Assembly (NCBI GenBank): GCA_021780035.1
Contig: JAJXZO010000238.1
Span: 1-39,105 of the forward strand
Length of the DNA stretch: 39,105 bases
Direction: 5' to 3'
Source of the DNA: Pseudomonadota bacterium
Lineage (GTDB): Bacteria > Pseudomonadota > Alphaproteobacteria > Acetobacterales > Acetobacteraceae
Notes under the pieces: generated by a model
Seen by the model: the letters and a program-made list of their open reading frames with translations, nothing else
Databases searched by the model: none
What the model was told of the DNA's origin: nothing
Position numbers and translations under genes: made by a program
Part shown: piece after piece, positions 8,110-16,814 of the stretch
Layout of the letters: each line of letters begins with the position of its first letter
Position numbering within the stretch: position 1 is the stretch's first letter

Positions 8110-10581
8110 ATGACCCGTTCCGCGGTGAGCGCCGCCATCGGACTTACACGCAGGCGGCTGCTCGCGGCCTCGGCCGGCGCTTCGGCGCTGGCCGGATTCG
8201 GCCTGCCGTTCGCTTCCCGCGCCGCGGCGGCGCTGCCCGACGGCGAGGTGATGAGCGCCGCGCATTGGGGCGTGTTCTACGCCAGGGTGCAAGGCGGGCG
8301 CTTCACCGGCGTTCGGCCGTGGGAGAAGGATCCGCGTCCCTCGCCGATGCTGCCCGGCGTGCAGGACATCGTCTACGGGCCGACGCGCATCCGCTACCCA
8401 ATGGTCCGTCGCGCCTGGCTGGAGAAGGGGCCCGGCGCCGCGCCCGGGGAGCGCGGCAGGGGCGACTTCGTGCGCGTCTCCTGGGACAAGGCGCTCGACC
8501 TGGTGGCGGGCGAGATCAAGCGTGTGCAGAGCCAGTTCGGCCCGTGGGCGATCTTCGGCGGCAGCTACGGCTGGCGCAGTGCCGGGCGCGTGAACCCGCA
8601 GATGATGATGAAGCGCCTGCTCAACCTCTCGGGCGGCTACGTCGATTCCTCGGAGGATTACTCGAAGGCGGCGATCGAACGTATCATGCCCTACGTGGTC
8701 GGCTCGGTGGAGGCCGAAGGGCCGCAATCGACCTACCAGACGGTGCTCGACCACAGCCAGGTGGTGGCGTTCTGGGGGGTAAGCCCGATCGACAACAACG
8801 GCATCGCCAACACCGTCGCCGACCATCTGGACGCGCCGTTCTTCGACGCGCTCGCCAAGGCCGGCAAACGGGTGATCTTCATCGATCCGGTGCGCACCGA
8901 CGCCTGCAAGCTGCTGCGGGGCGAGTGGATCGCGCCCCGGCCGGGCACCGACACGGCGATGATGATCGGCATCGCCCACACGCTGCTGACCGAGAAACTG
9001 CACGACGCGAAATTCCTTGCCGCCTACACCACCGGCTTCGACAAGTTCGCCGCCTACCTCGACGGCAGGATCGACGGCGTGGCGAAGACCGCCGAGTGGG
9101 CCTCGGCGATCTGCGAGGTGCCGGCGGCGAAACTGCGCGACCTTGCGCATCTGTTCGCCGGCAACCGCACCTTCCTGGTGGGCGGCTGGGCGACGCAGCG
9201 CCAGCAGCACGGCGAGCAGACGCCTTGGATGCTGATCACGCTCGCCGCCATGCTGGGGCAGATCGGCCTGCCGGGCGGTGGCTTCACCCAGCGCTACCAC
9301 CTCGACGCCTGCGGCACCCCGGCCACGCCCGCGCCGGCGGTGGCTGGCGGCGGCATCGTCGCCGGGACGCGGCCGGCGAACGGCAAGCCCTGGCCGGATG
9401 AGCGCGGCGCCAAGGTGATCCCCTGCGCGCGCATCGTCGACATGCTGGAAAACCCCGGCGGCAGCTACGAGTTCAACGGCCGCACCTTCCGCTATCCGGA
9501 TATGCGGCTCACCTACTGGGTGGGCGGCAATCCGTTCCATCATCACCAGGACCGCAACCGGCAGGTGGCGGCGTGGAGGAAGTTCGAGACCTTCATCGTC
9601 CAGGACAGCCAGTGGACGGCGAGCGCGCGCATGGCCGACATCGTGCTGCCGTCGGCCACGGTGGTGGAGCGCAACGACATCGACCGCGTGGGGCCGGCGA
9701 GCGGCCGGGCGATCGTGGCGATGAAGCAGGCGATCGCGCCGGTGTTCGAGGCACGTTCCGACTACGACATCTTCGTCGCGCTGGCGCAGCGCCTCGGCGT
9801 GGAGCAGGCGTTCACCACCGGCAAGACGGAACTCGACTGGGTGCGCTCGCTCTACGACACTGCGCGCAAGCTCGGCGAGACGAAGAAGGTGCCGATGCCG
9901 GACTTCGACACCTTCTGGAAGCAGGGGATCGTCGAGTTCGAGGTACAGCCCGCGGCGGTGAACTGGACCAAATACGCCGACTTCCGTGCCGACCCGCTGC
10001 TCAACCCGCTGCCGACGCCTTCCGGCAAGATCGAGATCTTCTCCGAGGCGGTGGAGAAGATGCACTACGACGACTGCCCGCCGCACCCGACGTGGCTCGA
10101 GCCCACCGAGTGGCTGGGGCAGAAGGACGGGAAGTATCCGCTGCACCTCGATTCGGCGCATCCGAAGCTCCGGCTGCACTCGCAGCTTTGCAACGCGGCC
10201 GTGGTGCGCCGGCTCTACGCGGTGGCTGGGCGCGAGCCGTGCCTGATCAGCACCGCCGACGCCAAGGCGCGCGGCATCGCCGATGGCGACGTGGTGCGGC
10301 TTTTCAACGATCGCGGCCAGGTGCTTGCCGGTGCCGTGGTGACCGGGGACGTCCGTCCCGGTGTGGTGCGGCTCTGCGAGGGCGCGTGGTACGACCCCGA
10401 GCGCCCGGGCGGCAGGGACACGCTGTGCAAATACGGCGATCCCAACGTGCTGACCAAGGATGTCGGCACGTCGCGTCTCGCCCAGGGCACGACGGCGCAT
10501 ACGGCGATGGTGCAGATCGAGAAGTTCGCCGCCAAGGCGCCGGCGGTGACGGTGTTTGCCGCCCCTTCCGCCGCGGTGTGA
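8110..10581 (+). CDS. Molybdopterin-dependent S/N-oxide reductase, TorA/DorA/BisC family, Tat-exported
   Basis: Periplasmic bis-MGD molybdoenzyme of 823 aa, reducing a sulfoxide or N-oxide. The N-terminus carries a Tat signal (LTRRRLLAASAGASALAGFG). The mature start SAAHWGVFYARV and lack of a CxxC iron-sulfur motif fit the single-subunit TorA/DorA type rather than DmsA. The active-site stretch GGSYGWRSAGR contains the conserved Tyr/Trp pair, and SSEDYSKAA supplies the serine expected to ligate molybdenum. C-terminal cofactor-binding motifs (LHSQLCN, DVVRLFNDRGQ) are intact. AGGAG lies 9 nt before the ATG. No pentahaem TorC-like cytochrome or TorRST regulator is nearby, so the electron donor must be encoded elsewhere. 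Natural substrate (TMAO, DMSO, methionine or biotin sulfoxide) is open. Confidence 0.92.
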   Translation: MTRSAVSAAIGLTRRRLLAASAGASALAGFGLPFASRAAAALPDGEVMSAAHWGVFYARVQGGRFTGVRPWEKDPRPSPMLPGVQDIVYGPTRIRYPMVRRAWLEKGPGAAPGERGRGDFVRVSWDKALDLVAGEIKRVQSQFGPWAIFGGSYGWRSAGRVNPQMMMKRLLNLSGGYVDSSEDYSKAAIERIMPYVVGSVEAEGPQSTYQTVLDHSQVVAFWGVSPIDNNGIANTVADHLDAPFFDALAKAGKRVIFIDPVRTDACKLLRGEWIAPRPGTDTAMMIGIAHTLLTEKLHDAKFLAAYTTGFDKFAAYLDGRIDGVAKTAEWASAICEVPAAKLRDLAHLFAGNRTFLVGGWATQRQQHGEQTPWMLITLAAMLGQIGLPGGGFTQRYHLDACGTPATPAPAVAGGGIVAGTRPANGKPWPDERGAKVIPCARIVDMLENPGGSYEFNGRTFRYPDMRLTYWVGGNPFHHHQDRNRQVAAWRKFETFIVQDSQWTASARMADIVLPSATVVERNDIDRVGPASGRAIVAMKQAIAPVFEARSDYDIFVALAQRLGVEQAFTTGKTELDWVRSLYDTARKLGETKKVPMPDFDTFWKQGIVEFEVQPAAVNWTKYADFRADPLLNPLPTPSGKIEIFSEAVEKMHYDDCPPHPTWLEPTEWLGQKDGKYPLHLDSAHPKLRLHSQLCNAAVVRRLYAVAGREPCLISTADAKARGIADGDVVRLFNDRGQVLAGAVVTGDVRPGVVRLCEGAWYDPERPGGRDTLCKYGDPNVLTKDVGTSRLAQGTTAHTAMVQIEKFAAKAPAVTVFAAPSAAV

Positions 10582-10586
10582 GCGAA

Positions 10587-10618
10587 GGCCAGGGGGCGGC
10601 GCCAAGCCCCCCCTGGCC
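10587..10618. terminator. Bidirectional hairpin between convergent genes
   Basis: GGCCAGGGGG (10587-10596) pairs perfectly with CCCCCTGGCC (10609-10618) across a 12-nt loop. It lies 5 nt after the molybdoenzyme stop and 12 nt after the end of the convergent aminotransferase gene, so it can serve both. There is no U-tract on either side, so termination may be inefficient or Rho-assisted. Confidence 0.55.
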
Positions 10619-10630
10619 GGGCGCCTCAGG

Positions 10631-11812
10631 CTATACGCCGGCGAGATAGTTGAGCGCCGCCTGCACGCCGCCCGCCCGGTGCGGCACGCCGGCGAGCGCG
10701 AGCCCCATCTCCACCCCGCCCAGCGTGCCGACGAGCATGAGGTCGGAGAAGTCGCCGAGGTGGCCGATGCGGAACACCCGGTCGTTCAGCGGCCCGAGGC
10801 CGTTGCCCAGGCTCATGTTGAACTTCTCCAGGATGACGGCGCGCAGCGCGTTCGATGAGTGCCCGTCGGGCAGCCGGACGGCGGTGAGCGACGAGGAGTA
10901 GTGGCGCGGATCGGCGCACTGGATCTCGAGCCCCCAGGCGCGCACGGCGCGGCGTGTCGCCTCGGCGTGGCGGGAATGCCGGGCGAAGACGTTCTCCAGC
11001 CCTTCCTCGAGCAGCAGAGTGAGCGCCGCATCCAGTCCGTAGAGCAGGTTGGTGGCAGGTGTGTAGGGGAAGAAGCCGGTGCCATTGGCCGCGAGCATCG
11101 GCCGCCAGTCCCAGTAGCTGCGCGGCAGCCGCGCCGTCTCCGCCGCCTGCAGCGCCTTTTGGCTGACGGCGTTGAAGGAAAGGCCGGGCGGCAGCATCAG
11201 CCCCTTCTGCGATCCGGCGACGGTGACGTCGACGCCCCATTCGTCGTGCCGGTAGTCGATGGAGGCGAGCGAGGAGATGGTATCGACCATCAGCAGCGCC
11301 GGGTGCTTCGCCGCGTCCATCGCCGCGCGCACCTCGTCGATGCGGCTGGTGCAACCGGTGGAGGTCTCGTTGTGCACGACGCACACCGCCTTGATGCGGT
11401 GCCCGGTGTCGGCCGCGAGCGCAGCGGCGAGGGCCGGAACGTCGGCGCCGCGCCGCCAGTCGGTGTCGAGGAAGATGGGCTGGAGGCCCAGTCGCTCCGC
11501 CATGTCCTTCCACAGGGTGGCGAACCATCCGGTGCGGCACATCAGCACGGTGTCGCCGGGGGAGAGGGTGTTCACCAGCGCCGCTTCCCAGGCGCCGGTG
11601 CCGGAGGCGGGGTAGATCACCACCGGCCCCGCGGTGCGGAACACCTGCCTGAGATTGTCCAGAAGGCGGAGCCCGAGGCGGCCGAAATCGGGGCCGCGAT
11701 GGTCGATGGTGGGGTTGTCGATCGCCCGCAGCACCGGATCAGGGACGTTGGTGGGGCCGGGGATCTGCAGGAAGTGGCGGCCGGCGGGCCGATGCGGGGC
11801 GTTCTGCAACAC
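10631..11812 (-). CDS. Class V aminotransferase, serine/alanine-glyoxylate type
   Basis: PLP enzyme of 393 aa that moves an amino group from serine (or alanine/aspartate) to glyoxylate, giving glycine. The start is FLQIPGPTNVPDPVLRA, a signature of the serine-glyoxylate aminotransferase group. YPASGTGAWEAAL holds the phosphate, VDTISSLAS contains the PLP-binding aspartate, and GSQKGLMLPPGL carries the Schiff-base lysine. The C-terminal RIGHLGDFSD is also typical. The start codon is GTG at 11812, with AAAGGAG 9 nt upstream. It lies 78 nt behind an MFS transporter on the same strand. The close relative BhcA (aspartate-glyoxylate aminotransferase) cannot be excluded, but none of its partner genes is present. 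Confidence 0.9.
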   Translation of the reverse strand: MLQNAPHRPAGRHFLQIPGPTNVPDPVLRAIDNPTIDHRGPDFGRLGLRLLDNLRQVFRTAGPVVIYPASGTGAWEAALVNTLSPGDTVLMCRTGWFATLWKDMAERLGLQPIFLDTDWRRGADVPALAAALAADTGHRIKAVCVVHNETSTGCTSRIDEVRAAMDAAKHPALLMVDTISSLASIDYRHDEWGVDVTVAGSQKGLMLPPGLSFNAVSQKALQAAETARLPRSYWDWRPMLAANGTGFFPYTPATNLLYGLDAALTLLLEEGLENVFARHSRHAEATRRAVRAWGLEIQCADPRHYSSSLTAVRLPDGHSSNALRAVILEKFNMSLGNGLGPLNDRVFRIGHLGDFSDLMLVGTLGGVEMGLALAGVPHRAGGVQAALNYLAGV

Positions 11813-11846
11813 GAAGGCTGGCTCCTTTGCGAATGGCTCGGCGTGG

Positions 11847-11872
11847 GCGGCCGGGAGCGGGTTCCCGGCCGC
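11847..11872 (-). terminator. Hairpin between MFS gene and aminotransferase gene
   Basis: GCGGCCGGGA and TCCCGGCCGC form a perfect 10-bp stem with a 6-nt loop, 18 nt after the MFS stop and 35 nt before the aminotransferase GTG. It has no U-tract. It may reduce read-through or stabilise the upstream message rather than separate two transcripts completely. Confidence 0.4.
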
Positions 11873-11890
11873 TTCCGCGGGAAGTGAGGG

Positions 11891-13180
11891 TTATTTCTCG
11901 ACGACGGAGCGTGCCGGATCGATCAGCAGGCCCCAGCACAAGGAGCCGGCCACCAGCAGCCCGGCGGCGACGAAGAACGGCGCCTGCCAGGAGCCGAACT
12001 GCACCAGGACGCCGAACACGATCGGCGACAGCGCGCCGCCGATGTTGCCGGCCATGTTCATCATCCCCGAGACGGTGCCGGAATATTGGCTGCCGACGTG
12101 CATCGTCGCGCCCCAGGAGGGGCCGATGATGCATTCGAGGAAGAACATGGAGATGGTGAGGCAGGTGATGGCGGTGACGGCATTGGACGCCATCGCCGCG
12201 GGAACGATGAACGACGCGCAACCGAGCATGCCAACGATCGCCACCAGCCGGTGGGCGAGGCGCACGTTGCCGGTCTTCACCAGCAGCCAGTCGGTGGCGA
12301 CGCCGCCGAATGTGTCGCCCACCACGCCGGCCCACAGCGGCAGCGAGCCGTAGATGCCCGCCTTCACCAGAGTGAAATGGCGGAAGTCCACAAGATACGA
12401 AGGCAGCCAGCTGAGGAAGATCCACAGGCAGTAGACGTAGGTGAAGTAGCCGAACATGATCGCCCACATGTTGGGAGAGCGTAGCATGATCCCCCACGGC
12501 AGCGAGGAGACGTGCGCGCCTTCGGGCGGCTTGATGTTTCCCTGCTCGTCCACGCCGCGGATGTAGGCGAGTTCCTCGCGGCTGACGGCGGCTACTTCCT
12601 CCGGGGCGTTGCGGTAGAGCGAATACCACAGCACGGTCCACAACAGGCAGAGGCCGCCGACGATGTAGAACACCCAGCGCCAGCCGAGGGTGGTGATGAT
12701 TAGCACCGCGAACGGCGGCGCCACGGCGGCTCCGAGTCGACTCGCGCTGTGCGAGATTCCCTGCACCATGGACCGCTCCCGGCGTGGGAACCAGAGCTGC
12801 ATGGAGCGGGTGGCGGTGGGAAAGGCGCCCGCTTCGCCGACGCCGGTGAGGAAGCGCATCGCCGCCATCGAGTACACGCCGGTCACCGTGCCAAGGAAGG
12901 CGACGGTGAGCGACCAATAGCCGAACAGCCCCGCCAGCACTTTGCGCGGGCCGAAGCGGTCGCCGAGCCAGCCGCCCGGCACCTGGAACAGCGCGTAGCT
13001 CCAGACGAAGGCGCTGAACACGAGGCCCATGGTGATCTTGTCGAAGTGGAACTCCTTGCTGATCACCGGCGCGGCGGCCGACATGTTCACCCGGTCGAGG
13101 TAGGAGAAGAAATACATGAGGCTGATGAGCAGCAGCACGAACCAGCGTTTGCCGCCGCTGCTCCTGGGTGCCGTTTGCAT
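11891..13180 (-). CDS. MFS transporter, ACS family
   Basis: Twelve-helix organic-anion transporter of 429 aa. Helix 1 has MYFFSYLDRVNMSAAAPVI, a near-consensus ACS-family motif (hexuronate, glucarate, tartrate, phthalate carriers). It continues with FQVPGGWLGDRFGPRKVLAG, the MFS loop 2-3 signature. The ATG at 13180 has GAGGAAA upstream; the track's longer version extends into the regulatory region. The neighbour downstream is a glyoxylate-using aminotransferase, so a C2-C6 organic acid that yields glyoxylate is a reasonable but unproven cargo. It is the second of three MFS carriers in the window; they are clearly different sequences, not recent duplicates. Confidence 0.88.
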   Translation of the reverse strand: MQTAPRSSGGKRWFVLLLISLMYFFSYLDRVNMSAAAPVISKEFHFDKITMGLVFSAFVWSYALFQVPGGWLGDRFGPRKVLAGLFGYWSLTVAFLGTVTGVYSMAAMRFLTGVGEAGAFPTATRSMQLWFPRRERSMVQGISHSASRLGAAVAPPFAVLIITTLGWRWVFYIVGGLCLLWTVLWYSLYRNAPEEVAAVSREELAYIRGVDEQGNIKPPEGAHVSSLPWGIMLRSPNMWAIMFGYFTYVYCLWIFLSWLPSYLVDFRHFTLVKAGIYGSLPLWAGVVGDTFGGVATDWLLVKTGNVRLAHRLVAIVGMLGCASFIVPAAMASNAVTAITCLTISMFFLECIIGPSWGATMHVGSQYSGTVSGMMNMAGNIGGALSPIVFGVLVQFGSWQAPFFVAAGLLVAGSLCWGLLIDPARSVVEK

Positions 13181-13258
13181 GGTTGGTCGTTTCCTCGCGT
13201 TGTCTGTTGGGAGGCCCGCCCCGGCGTGCGCCGGACGAGGGTTCAACCTCGTAATTTG

Positions 13259-13343
13259 CCAATCTTTTTCGCGGCCGGAGTCGCCGTGGGGCGAACCGCG
13301 GTGCCTGCCGCAGATTGGTCCGGTTGGCTGATTGAACCAATCT
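13259..13343. promoter_or_regulatory. Cluster of CCAATCT motifs upstream of the MFS gene
   Basis: AGATTGGT (13312-13319) and ACCAATCT (13336-13343) are perfect inverted repeats separated by 16 nt, with GGTT/AACC (13322-13325, 13335-13338) nested inside. A third CCAATCT lies at 13259-13265. Arm centres are 24 bp apart, more than two helical turns. The block sits 79-163 nt upstream of the MFS start and is AT-richer than its surroundings. It is probably an operator region for the MFS/aminotransferase genes; no regulator gene is adjacent. I could not place a convincing -10/-35 pair. Confidence 0.4.
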
Positions 13344-13388
13344 CGACGACGCATAACAGATCGCCGGCGTTTTGTATATCGCCGGAGA

Positions 13389-13424
13389 CAAAAACGCCCC
13401 CGGACCTCTCGGTCCGGGGGCGTT
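13389..13424 (-). terminator. Strong intrinsic terminator of icd
   Basis: AACGCCCCCGGACC pairs with GGTCCGGGGGCGTT over 14 perfect base pairs around a 4-nt loop (13393-13424). On the minus strand the stem is followed by a run of Ts (GTTTTTGTC), the classical Rho-independent layout. It lies 27 nt after the icd stop and insulates icd from the MFS gene downstream. Confidence 0.9.
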
Positions 13425-13450
13425 CCGTTCGGTTGGGCCGGCGGAAGGGG

Positions 13451-14665
13451 TCAGCCCATCGCCTTGCGCAGGTTGGTGTCGATGCGGTCGAGGAACGCCT
13501 CGGTGTTCAGCCAGGGCTGCGCCGGGCCGATCAGTGACGCGAGGTCCTTGGTCATCGCGCCGCTTTCCACCGTTTCCACGCACACGCGCTCGAGCGTGTC
13601 GGCGAAGCCGGTGACGTCGGGGGTGTTGTCGAAACGGCCGCGCCAGGCCAGCCCGCGCGTCCAGGCGAAGATGGAGGCGATCGGGTTGGTGGAGGTCTCC
13701 TGGCCCTTCTGGTGCTGGCGGTAGTGGCGGGTGACGGTGCCGTGCGCCGCCTCGCTCTCCACGGTCTTGCCGTCGGGCGCCAGCAGCACTGAGGTCATCA
13801 GCCCGAGGGAGCCGAAGCCCTGCGCCACGATGTCGCTTTGCACGTCGCCGTCGTAGTTCTTGCACGCCCACACGTAGCCACCGCGCCACTTCAGCGCGCA
13901 GGCCACCATGTCGTCGATCAGGCGATGTTCGTAGGAGATGCCGGCGGCCTGGTAGCGGGCGCGGAACTCGGCATCGAACACCTCCTGGAACACGTCCTTG
14001 AACATGCCGTCGTAGGTCTTGAGGATGGTGTTCTTGGTGGAGAGATACACCGGATAGCCGCGCATCAGCCCGTAGTTGAAGCTCGCCCGGGCGAAGCCTT
14101 CGATGGAGGCGCGGGTGTTGTGCATACCCATCGCCACGCCCGGACCCTTGAACTCGTGCACCGCGACCTGCTGCGCCTCGCCGCCGCCGGCGGGCTGGAA
14201 GGTGAGGGTGACGGTGCCGGCGCCGGGGATGCGCAGCTCGCTCGCGCGGTAGATGTCTCCGTAGGCGTGGCGGCCGATGACGATGGGCTGGTCCCAGTGC
14301 GGCACGAGGCGCGGCACGTTGCGGCAGATGATGGGTTCGCGGAAGATGGTGCCGTCGAGGATGTTGCGGATGGTGCCGTTCGGGCTGCGCCACATTTTCT
14401 TCAGGCCGAACTCGGCGACGCGCGCCTCGTCCGGGGTGATGGTGGCGCACTTCACGCCGACGCCGAACTGCCGGATGGCGTTGGCGGCATCGACGGTGAT
14501 CTGGTCGTCGCTCGCGTCACGGGCCTGAATGCCGAGGTCGTAGTAGCGGAGGTCGATGTCGAGATAGGGGAGGATCAGCTTCTGCTTGATGAATCCCCAG
14601 ATGATGCGGGTCATTTCGTCGCCGTCGAGTTCCACGACCGGCGTTTTCACCGTGATCTTGGCCAT
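13451..14665 (-). CDS. icd: NADP-dependent isocitrate dehydrogenase
   Basis: TCA-cycle enzyme converting isocitrate to 2-oxoglutarate with NADP, 404 aa. It is the eukaryote-like homodimeric type found in alphaproteobacteria ([23 protein letters not shown]). Substrate and metal motifs are clear: [21 protein letters not shown], the [11 protein letters not shown] segment with the catalytic Tyr/Asp pattern, and [13 protein letters not shown]. The NADP-binding region [12 protein letters not shown] is present. The start at 14665 matches the family; the 27 extra residues in the track ORF are Arg-rich non-coding frame. It is transcribed alone, with a strong terminator behind it and a 106-nt gap from purK. 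It makes NADPH as well as the carbon skeleton for glutamate. Confidence 0.97.
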   Translation of the reverse strand: MAKITVKTPVVELDGDEMTRIIWGFIKQKLILPYLDIDLRYYDLGIQARDASDDQITVDAANAIRQFGVGVKCATITPDEARVAEFGLKKMWRSPNGTIRNILDGTIFREPIICRNVPRLVPHWDQPIVIGRHAYGDIYRASELRIPGAGTVTLTFQPAGGGEAQQVAVHEFKGPGVAMGMHNTRASIEGFARASFNYGLMRGYPVYLSTKNTILKTYDGMFKDVFQEVFDAEFRARYQAAGISYEHRLIDDMVACALKWRGGYVWACKNYDGDVQSDIVAQGFGSLGLMTSVLLAPDGKTVESEAAHGTVTRHYRQHQKGQETSTNPIASIFAWTRGLAWRGRFDNTPDVTGFADTLERVCVETVESGAMTKDLASLIGPAQPWLNTEAFLDRIDTNLRKAMG

Positions 14666-14689
14666 TCTATCCCCTTGCCCGTGCCGAGA

Positions 14690-14763
14690 GCGGCCGCGGC
14701 GCGGCCGCATGCGCCGTTGCTTCTGCCATCGCCGCCGCCGTCGCACAAGCTGGCGGCGGCGAC
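14690..14763 (-). other. purK-icd gap: GC dyads, probable terminator of the purine operon
   Basis: GTCGCCGCCGCC and GGCGGCGGCGAT (14729-14763, read on the minus strand) can form a 12-bp stem, including one G-U pair, about 10 nt after the purK stop. There is no U-tract, so it is a weak terminator candidate. Farther on, two copies of the 8-bp palindrome GCGGCCGC lie 3 nt apart (14690-14697 and 14701-14708), which can also fold on themselves. No convincing icd promoter is visible in this gap. Confidence 0.35.
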
Positions 14764-14771
14764 GTTCCGTT

Positions 14772-15914
14772 TCAGCCGTGGCCGCCGGGCGCCAGCGGCC
14801 CGAGCGCGGCGGCGATGCCGTGCGCTCCGGGCAAGCCGCCGCGTGGGAACAGGCGGGTAACGTGACCCATCTTGCGTCCCGGCCGGGCTTCGATCTTGCC
14901 GTAGTGGTGCGGGATCAGCCCCTCGGTGGCAACCACCTCCGACCACAGGGCGAGGTCGTCGGGGCCGATCAGGTTGCGCATCACCGCGTCGGAATGACGC
15001 ACCGCCTGCGGCAGCGGCAGGCCGGCGATGGCGCGCACGTGCATCTCGAACTGGCTCACCGGGCAGGCGTCGATCGTCCAGTGCCCGGAATTGTGCGGCC
15101 TGGGCGCGATCTCGTTCGCCAGCACCTTGCCGTCGGAAGTGACGAACATCTCGACGGCCAGCACTCCGACGAGGTTGAGCCCCTCGGCCACGCGGCGCGC
15201 GATCGCCTGCGCCGCCGTCGCCACCGCTTCCGGCACCCGCGCCGGCGCGTAGCTGGTGGTGAGGATGTGGTGGCGGTGCTCGTTCTCCACGGTGTCGAAC
15301 GTGACCATCCTGCCGTCGGAGCCGCGGGCCACCACCACGCTCACCTCGCAGCGGAAGTCGACCAGCGCCTCGAAGATGAGCGGCTTCTGGGTGAGGGTGC
15401 GGAAGGCGCGGGCGGCGTCGTCCGGCGAGCGCAGCAGCATCTGCCCCTTGCCATCGTAGCCGAGGCGGGCGGTCTTGAGCACGGCGGGCAGGCCGATGCG
15501 CTCGATCGCCGCTTCCATCTCGGTTGGGTTGCCGATGGCGGCCCAGCGCGCCGTGGGCACGCCGATGCCGTTGAGGAAGCTCTTTTCCGCCAGCCGGTAC
15601 TGGCTGATGCGCAGCACCGCCGGCGAGGGCCGCACCGGGCGGATAGAGGCCATCAGGTCGAGGCCCTCGGCGCTGATGTTCTCGAACTCGAAGGTGATGA
15701 CATCCACCTGGTGGGCGAAGGCGCGCAGCACCGCCGGGTCTTCGTAGTCGCCGACCGTGCTGGCGGCGGCCACCAGGGCGGCGGGGCTGTCCGGCTCGTT
15801 GGAGAGGATGTGGCAGCGGTAGCCGAGCCGCGCCGCCGCCAGGGCGGACATGCGGCCGAGCTGCCCGCCGCCGACGATGCCGATGGTGCTGTTCGGCGGC
15901 AGCAGAATGCTCAT
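14772..15914 (-). CDS. purK: 5-(carboxyamino)imidazole ribonucleotide synthase
   Basis: ATP-grasp enzyme of de novo purine synthesis that carboxylates AIR to N5-CAIR using ATP and bicarbonate, 380 aa. The N-terminal dinucleotide-like fold reads [12 protein letters not shown]. The ATP-grasp core shows [13 protein letters not shown], and metal/substrate residues appear in [18 protein letters not shown]. It overlaps purE by ATGA (15911-15914), so PurE and PurK, consecutive enzymes, are made in coupled fashion. Length and motifs are normal. Confidence 0.97.
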   Translation of the reverse strand: MSILLPPNSTIGIVGGGQLGRMSALAAARLGYRCHILSNEPDSPAALVAAASTVGDYEDPAVLRAFAHQVDVITFEFENISAEGLDLMASIRPVRPSPAVLRISQYRLAEKSFLNGIGVPTARWAAIGNPTEMEAAIERIGLPAVLKTARLGYDGKGQMLLRSPDDAARAFRTLTQKPLIFEALVDFRCEVSVVVARGSDGRMVTFDTVENEHRHHILTTSYAPARVPEAVATAAQAIARRVAEGLNLVGVLAVEMFVTSDGKVLANEIAPRPHNSGHWTIDACPVSQFEMHVRAIAGLPLPQAVRHSDAVMRNLIGPDDLALWSEVVATEGLIPHHYGKIEARPGRKMGHVTRLFPRGGLPGAHGIAAALGPLAPGGHG

Positions 15915-16420
15915 GATGGAGAAACGTCCTGCGGGCTAAGGGCGACGTCGGCGGTCTGGGCGGCGCGCAGCGCGTCGAGCCGCGCCGCGAGAGCGGGGTC
16001 GGCGGTGGCCAGCATGGCGGCGGCGAGCAGAGCGGCGTTCACCGCTCCGGCCCGGCCGATGGCCAGCGTACCCACCGGCACGCCCGCCGGCATCTGTACT
16101 ATGGAAAGGAGGGAATCGAGGCCGCTCAGCGCCTTGCTCTCCACCGGGACGCCAAGTACGGGCAGTGGCGTCCAGGCCGCGCACATGCCGGGGAGGTGGG
16201 CGGCGCCGCCCGCCCCGGCGATGATCACGCGCACACCCCGCTCGCGGGCGGTGGTGGCATAGTCGCGGAGCCGCTCCGGCGTGCGGTGGGCAGACACGAT
16301 GCGCACCTCGTGCGCCACTTCCAGGCGGGCGAGGGTCTCGGCGGCGTGGCAGAGCGTTGCCCAGTCCGACTGGCTGCCCATGATGATGCCGACCAGCGGC
16401 AGGACGGGGCTTTGACTCAT
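15911..16420 (-). CDS. purE: N5-CAIR mutase, class I PurE
   Basis: Small octameric mutase of 169 aa that converts N5-CAIR to CAIR, the step after PurK. Diagnostic stretches are [10 protein letters not shown] at the N-terminus, [10 protein letters not shown] with the catalytic histidine, [12 protein letters not shown], and [30 protein letters not shown]. It is the middle gene of ydcH-purE-purK: the upstream stop is only 5 nt away and the downstream gene overlaps by 4 nt. The presence of PurK marks this as the bacterial N5-CAIR route. Confidence 0.97.
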   Translation of the reverse strand: MSQSPVLPLVGIIMGSQSDWATLCHAAETLARLEVAHEVRIVSAHRTPERLRDYATTARERGVRVIIAGAGGAAHLPGMCAAWTPLPVLGVPVESKALSGLDSLLSIVQMPAGVPVGTLAIGRAGAVNAALLAAAMLATADPALAARLDALRAAQTADVALSPQDVSPS

Positions 16421-16425
16421 CTCCG

Positions 16426-16629
16426 TCAGGCGATGCTGTCCGGGATCAGGCGCGATTCCAGCCAGGCGATCTCGTCCTTCAGCGCGAGCTTGCGCTTTTT
16501 CAGACGCTTGATCTGCAGCTGGTCGATGGCATCGTCTTCCGCGAGGTGCGCGATAACGGTATCAAGATCGCGGTGCTCGCTCCGCAATTCGTGCAGCTTG
16601 CGCAGAAGGGAATCACGGTCGCTCAGCAT
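16426..16629 (-). CDS. YdcH/DUF465 family small protein
   Basis: 67-aa helical hairpin or coiled-coil protein ([20 protein letters not shown], then [18 protein letters not shown]). The EHRDLD motif and basic KRLKKRKL patch are typical of the DUF465/YdcH family, widespread in proteobacteria and of unknown function. It is the first gene of the purEK operon, with only 5 nt between its stop and the purE ATG. A second DUF465-like gene lies head to head with it 185 bp away. Confidence 0.85.
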   Translation of the reverse strand: MLSDRDSLLRKLHELRSEHRDLDTVIAHLAEDDAIDQLQIKRLKKRKLALKDEIAWLESRLIPDSIA

Positions 16630-16700
16630 GGGCGGACCCTTACCACACCGCGCGCTCCGCGCCTACCGAGCGACCCTTGCGCTTCTTTCATGCCGATGTG

Positions 16701-16730
16701 CTGGCAAATGCCGGCATTCGGCGTTACGAT
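16701..16730 (+). promoter_or_regulatory. Putative promoter with 12-bp palindrome in the spacer, between two ydcH-like genes
   Basis: CTGGCA (16701-16706) and TACGAT (16725-16730) are 18 nt apart on the plus strand. The perfect palindrome AATGCCGGCATT (16707-16718) fills most of the spacer. A protein bound there would contact the promoter directly. Both hexamers match the consensus only partly (4 of 6 or fewer), so this is tentative. The leader to the ATG at 16815 would be about 75 nt. No promoter for the divergent ydcH-purEK operon could be picked with confidence. Confidence 0.3.
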
Positions 16731-16814
16731 TCCGGACGCACAGCCCGGCGAGGCGCCGTCGAGGCGAACCGGGCGGGCGGTGCGGCTTCGACGCCATGCC
16801 CGTGAGGAGGCCCC

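Noticed and set aside
7423-10605. 1060-aa minus ORF opposite the molybdoenzyme
   Set aside because: Antisense shadow. The plus strand has complete TorD and TorA family motifs.
14690-14708. Two GCGGCCGC copies as mobile-element ends or an attachment site
   Set aside because: They are palindromic GC-rich octamers between two housekeeping genes with no transposase, target duplication or integrase.
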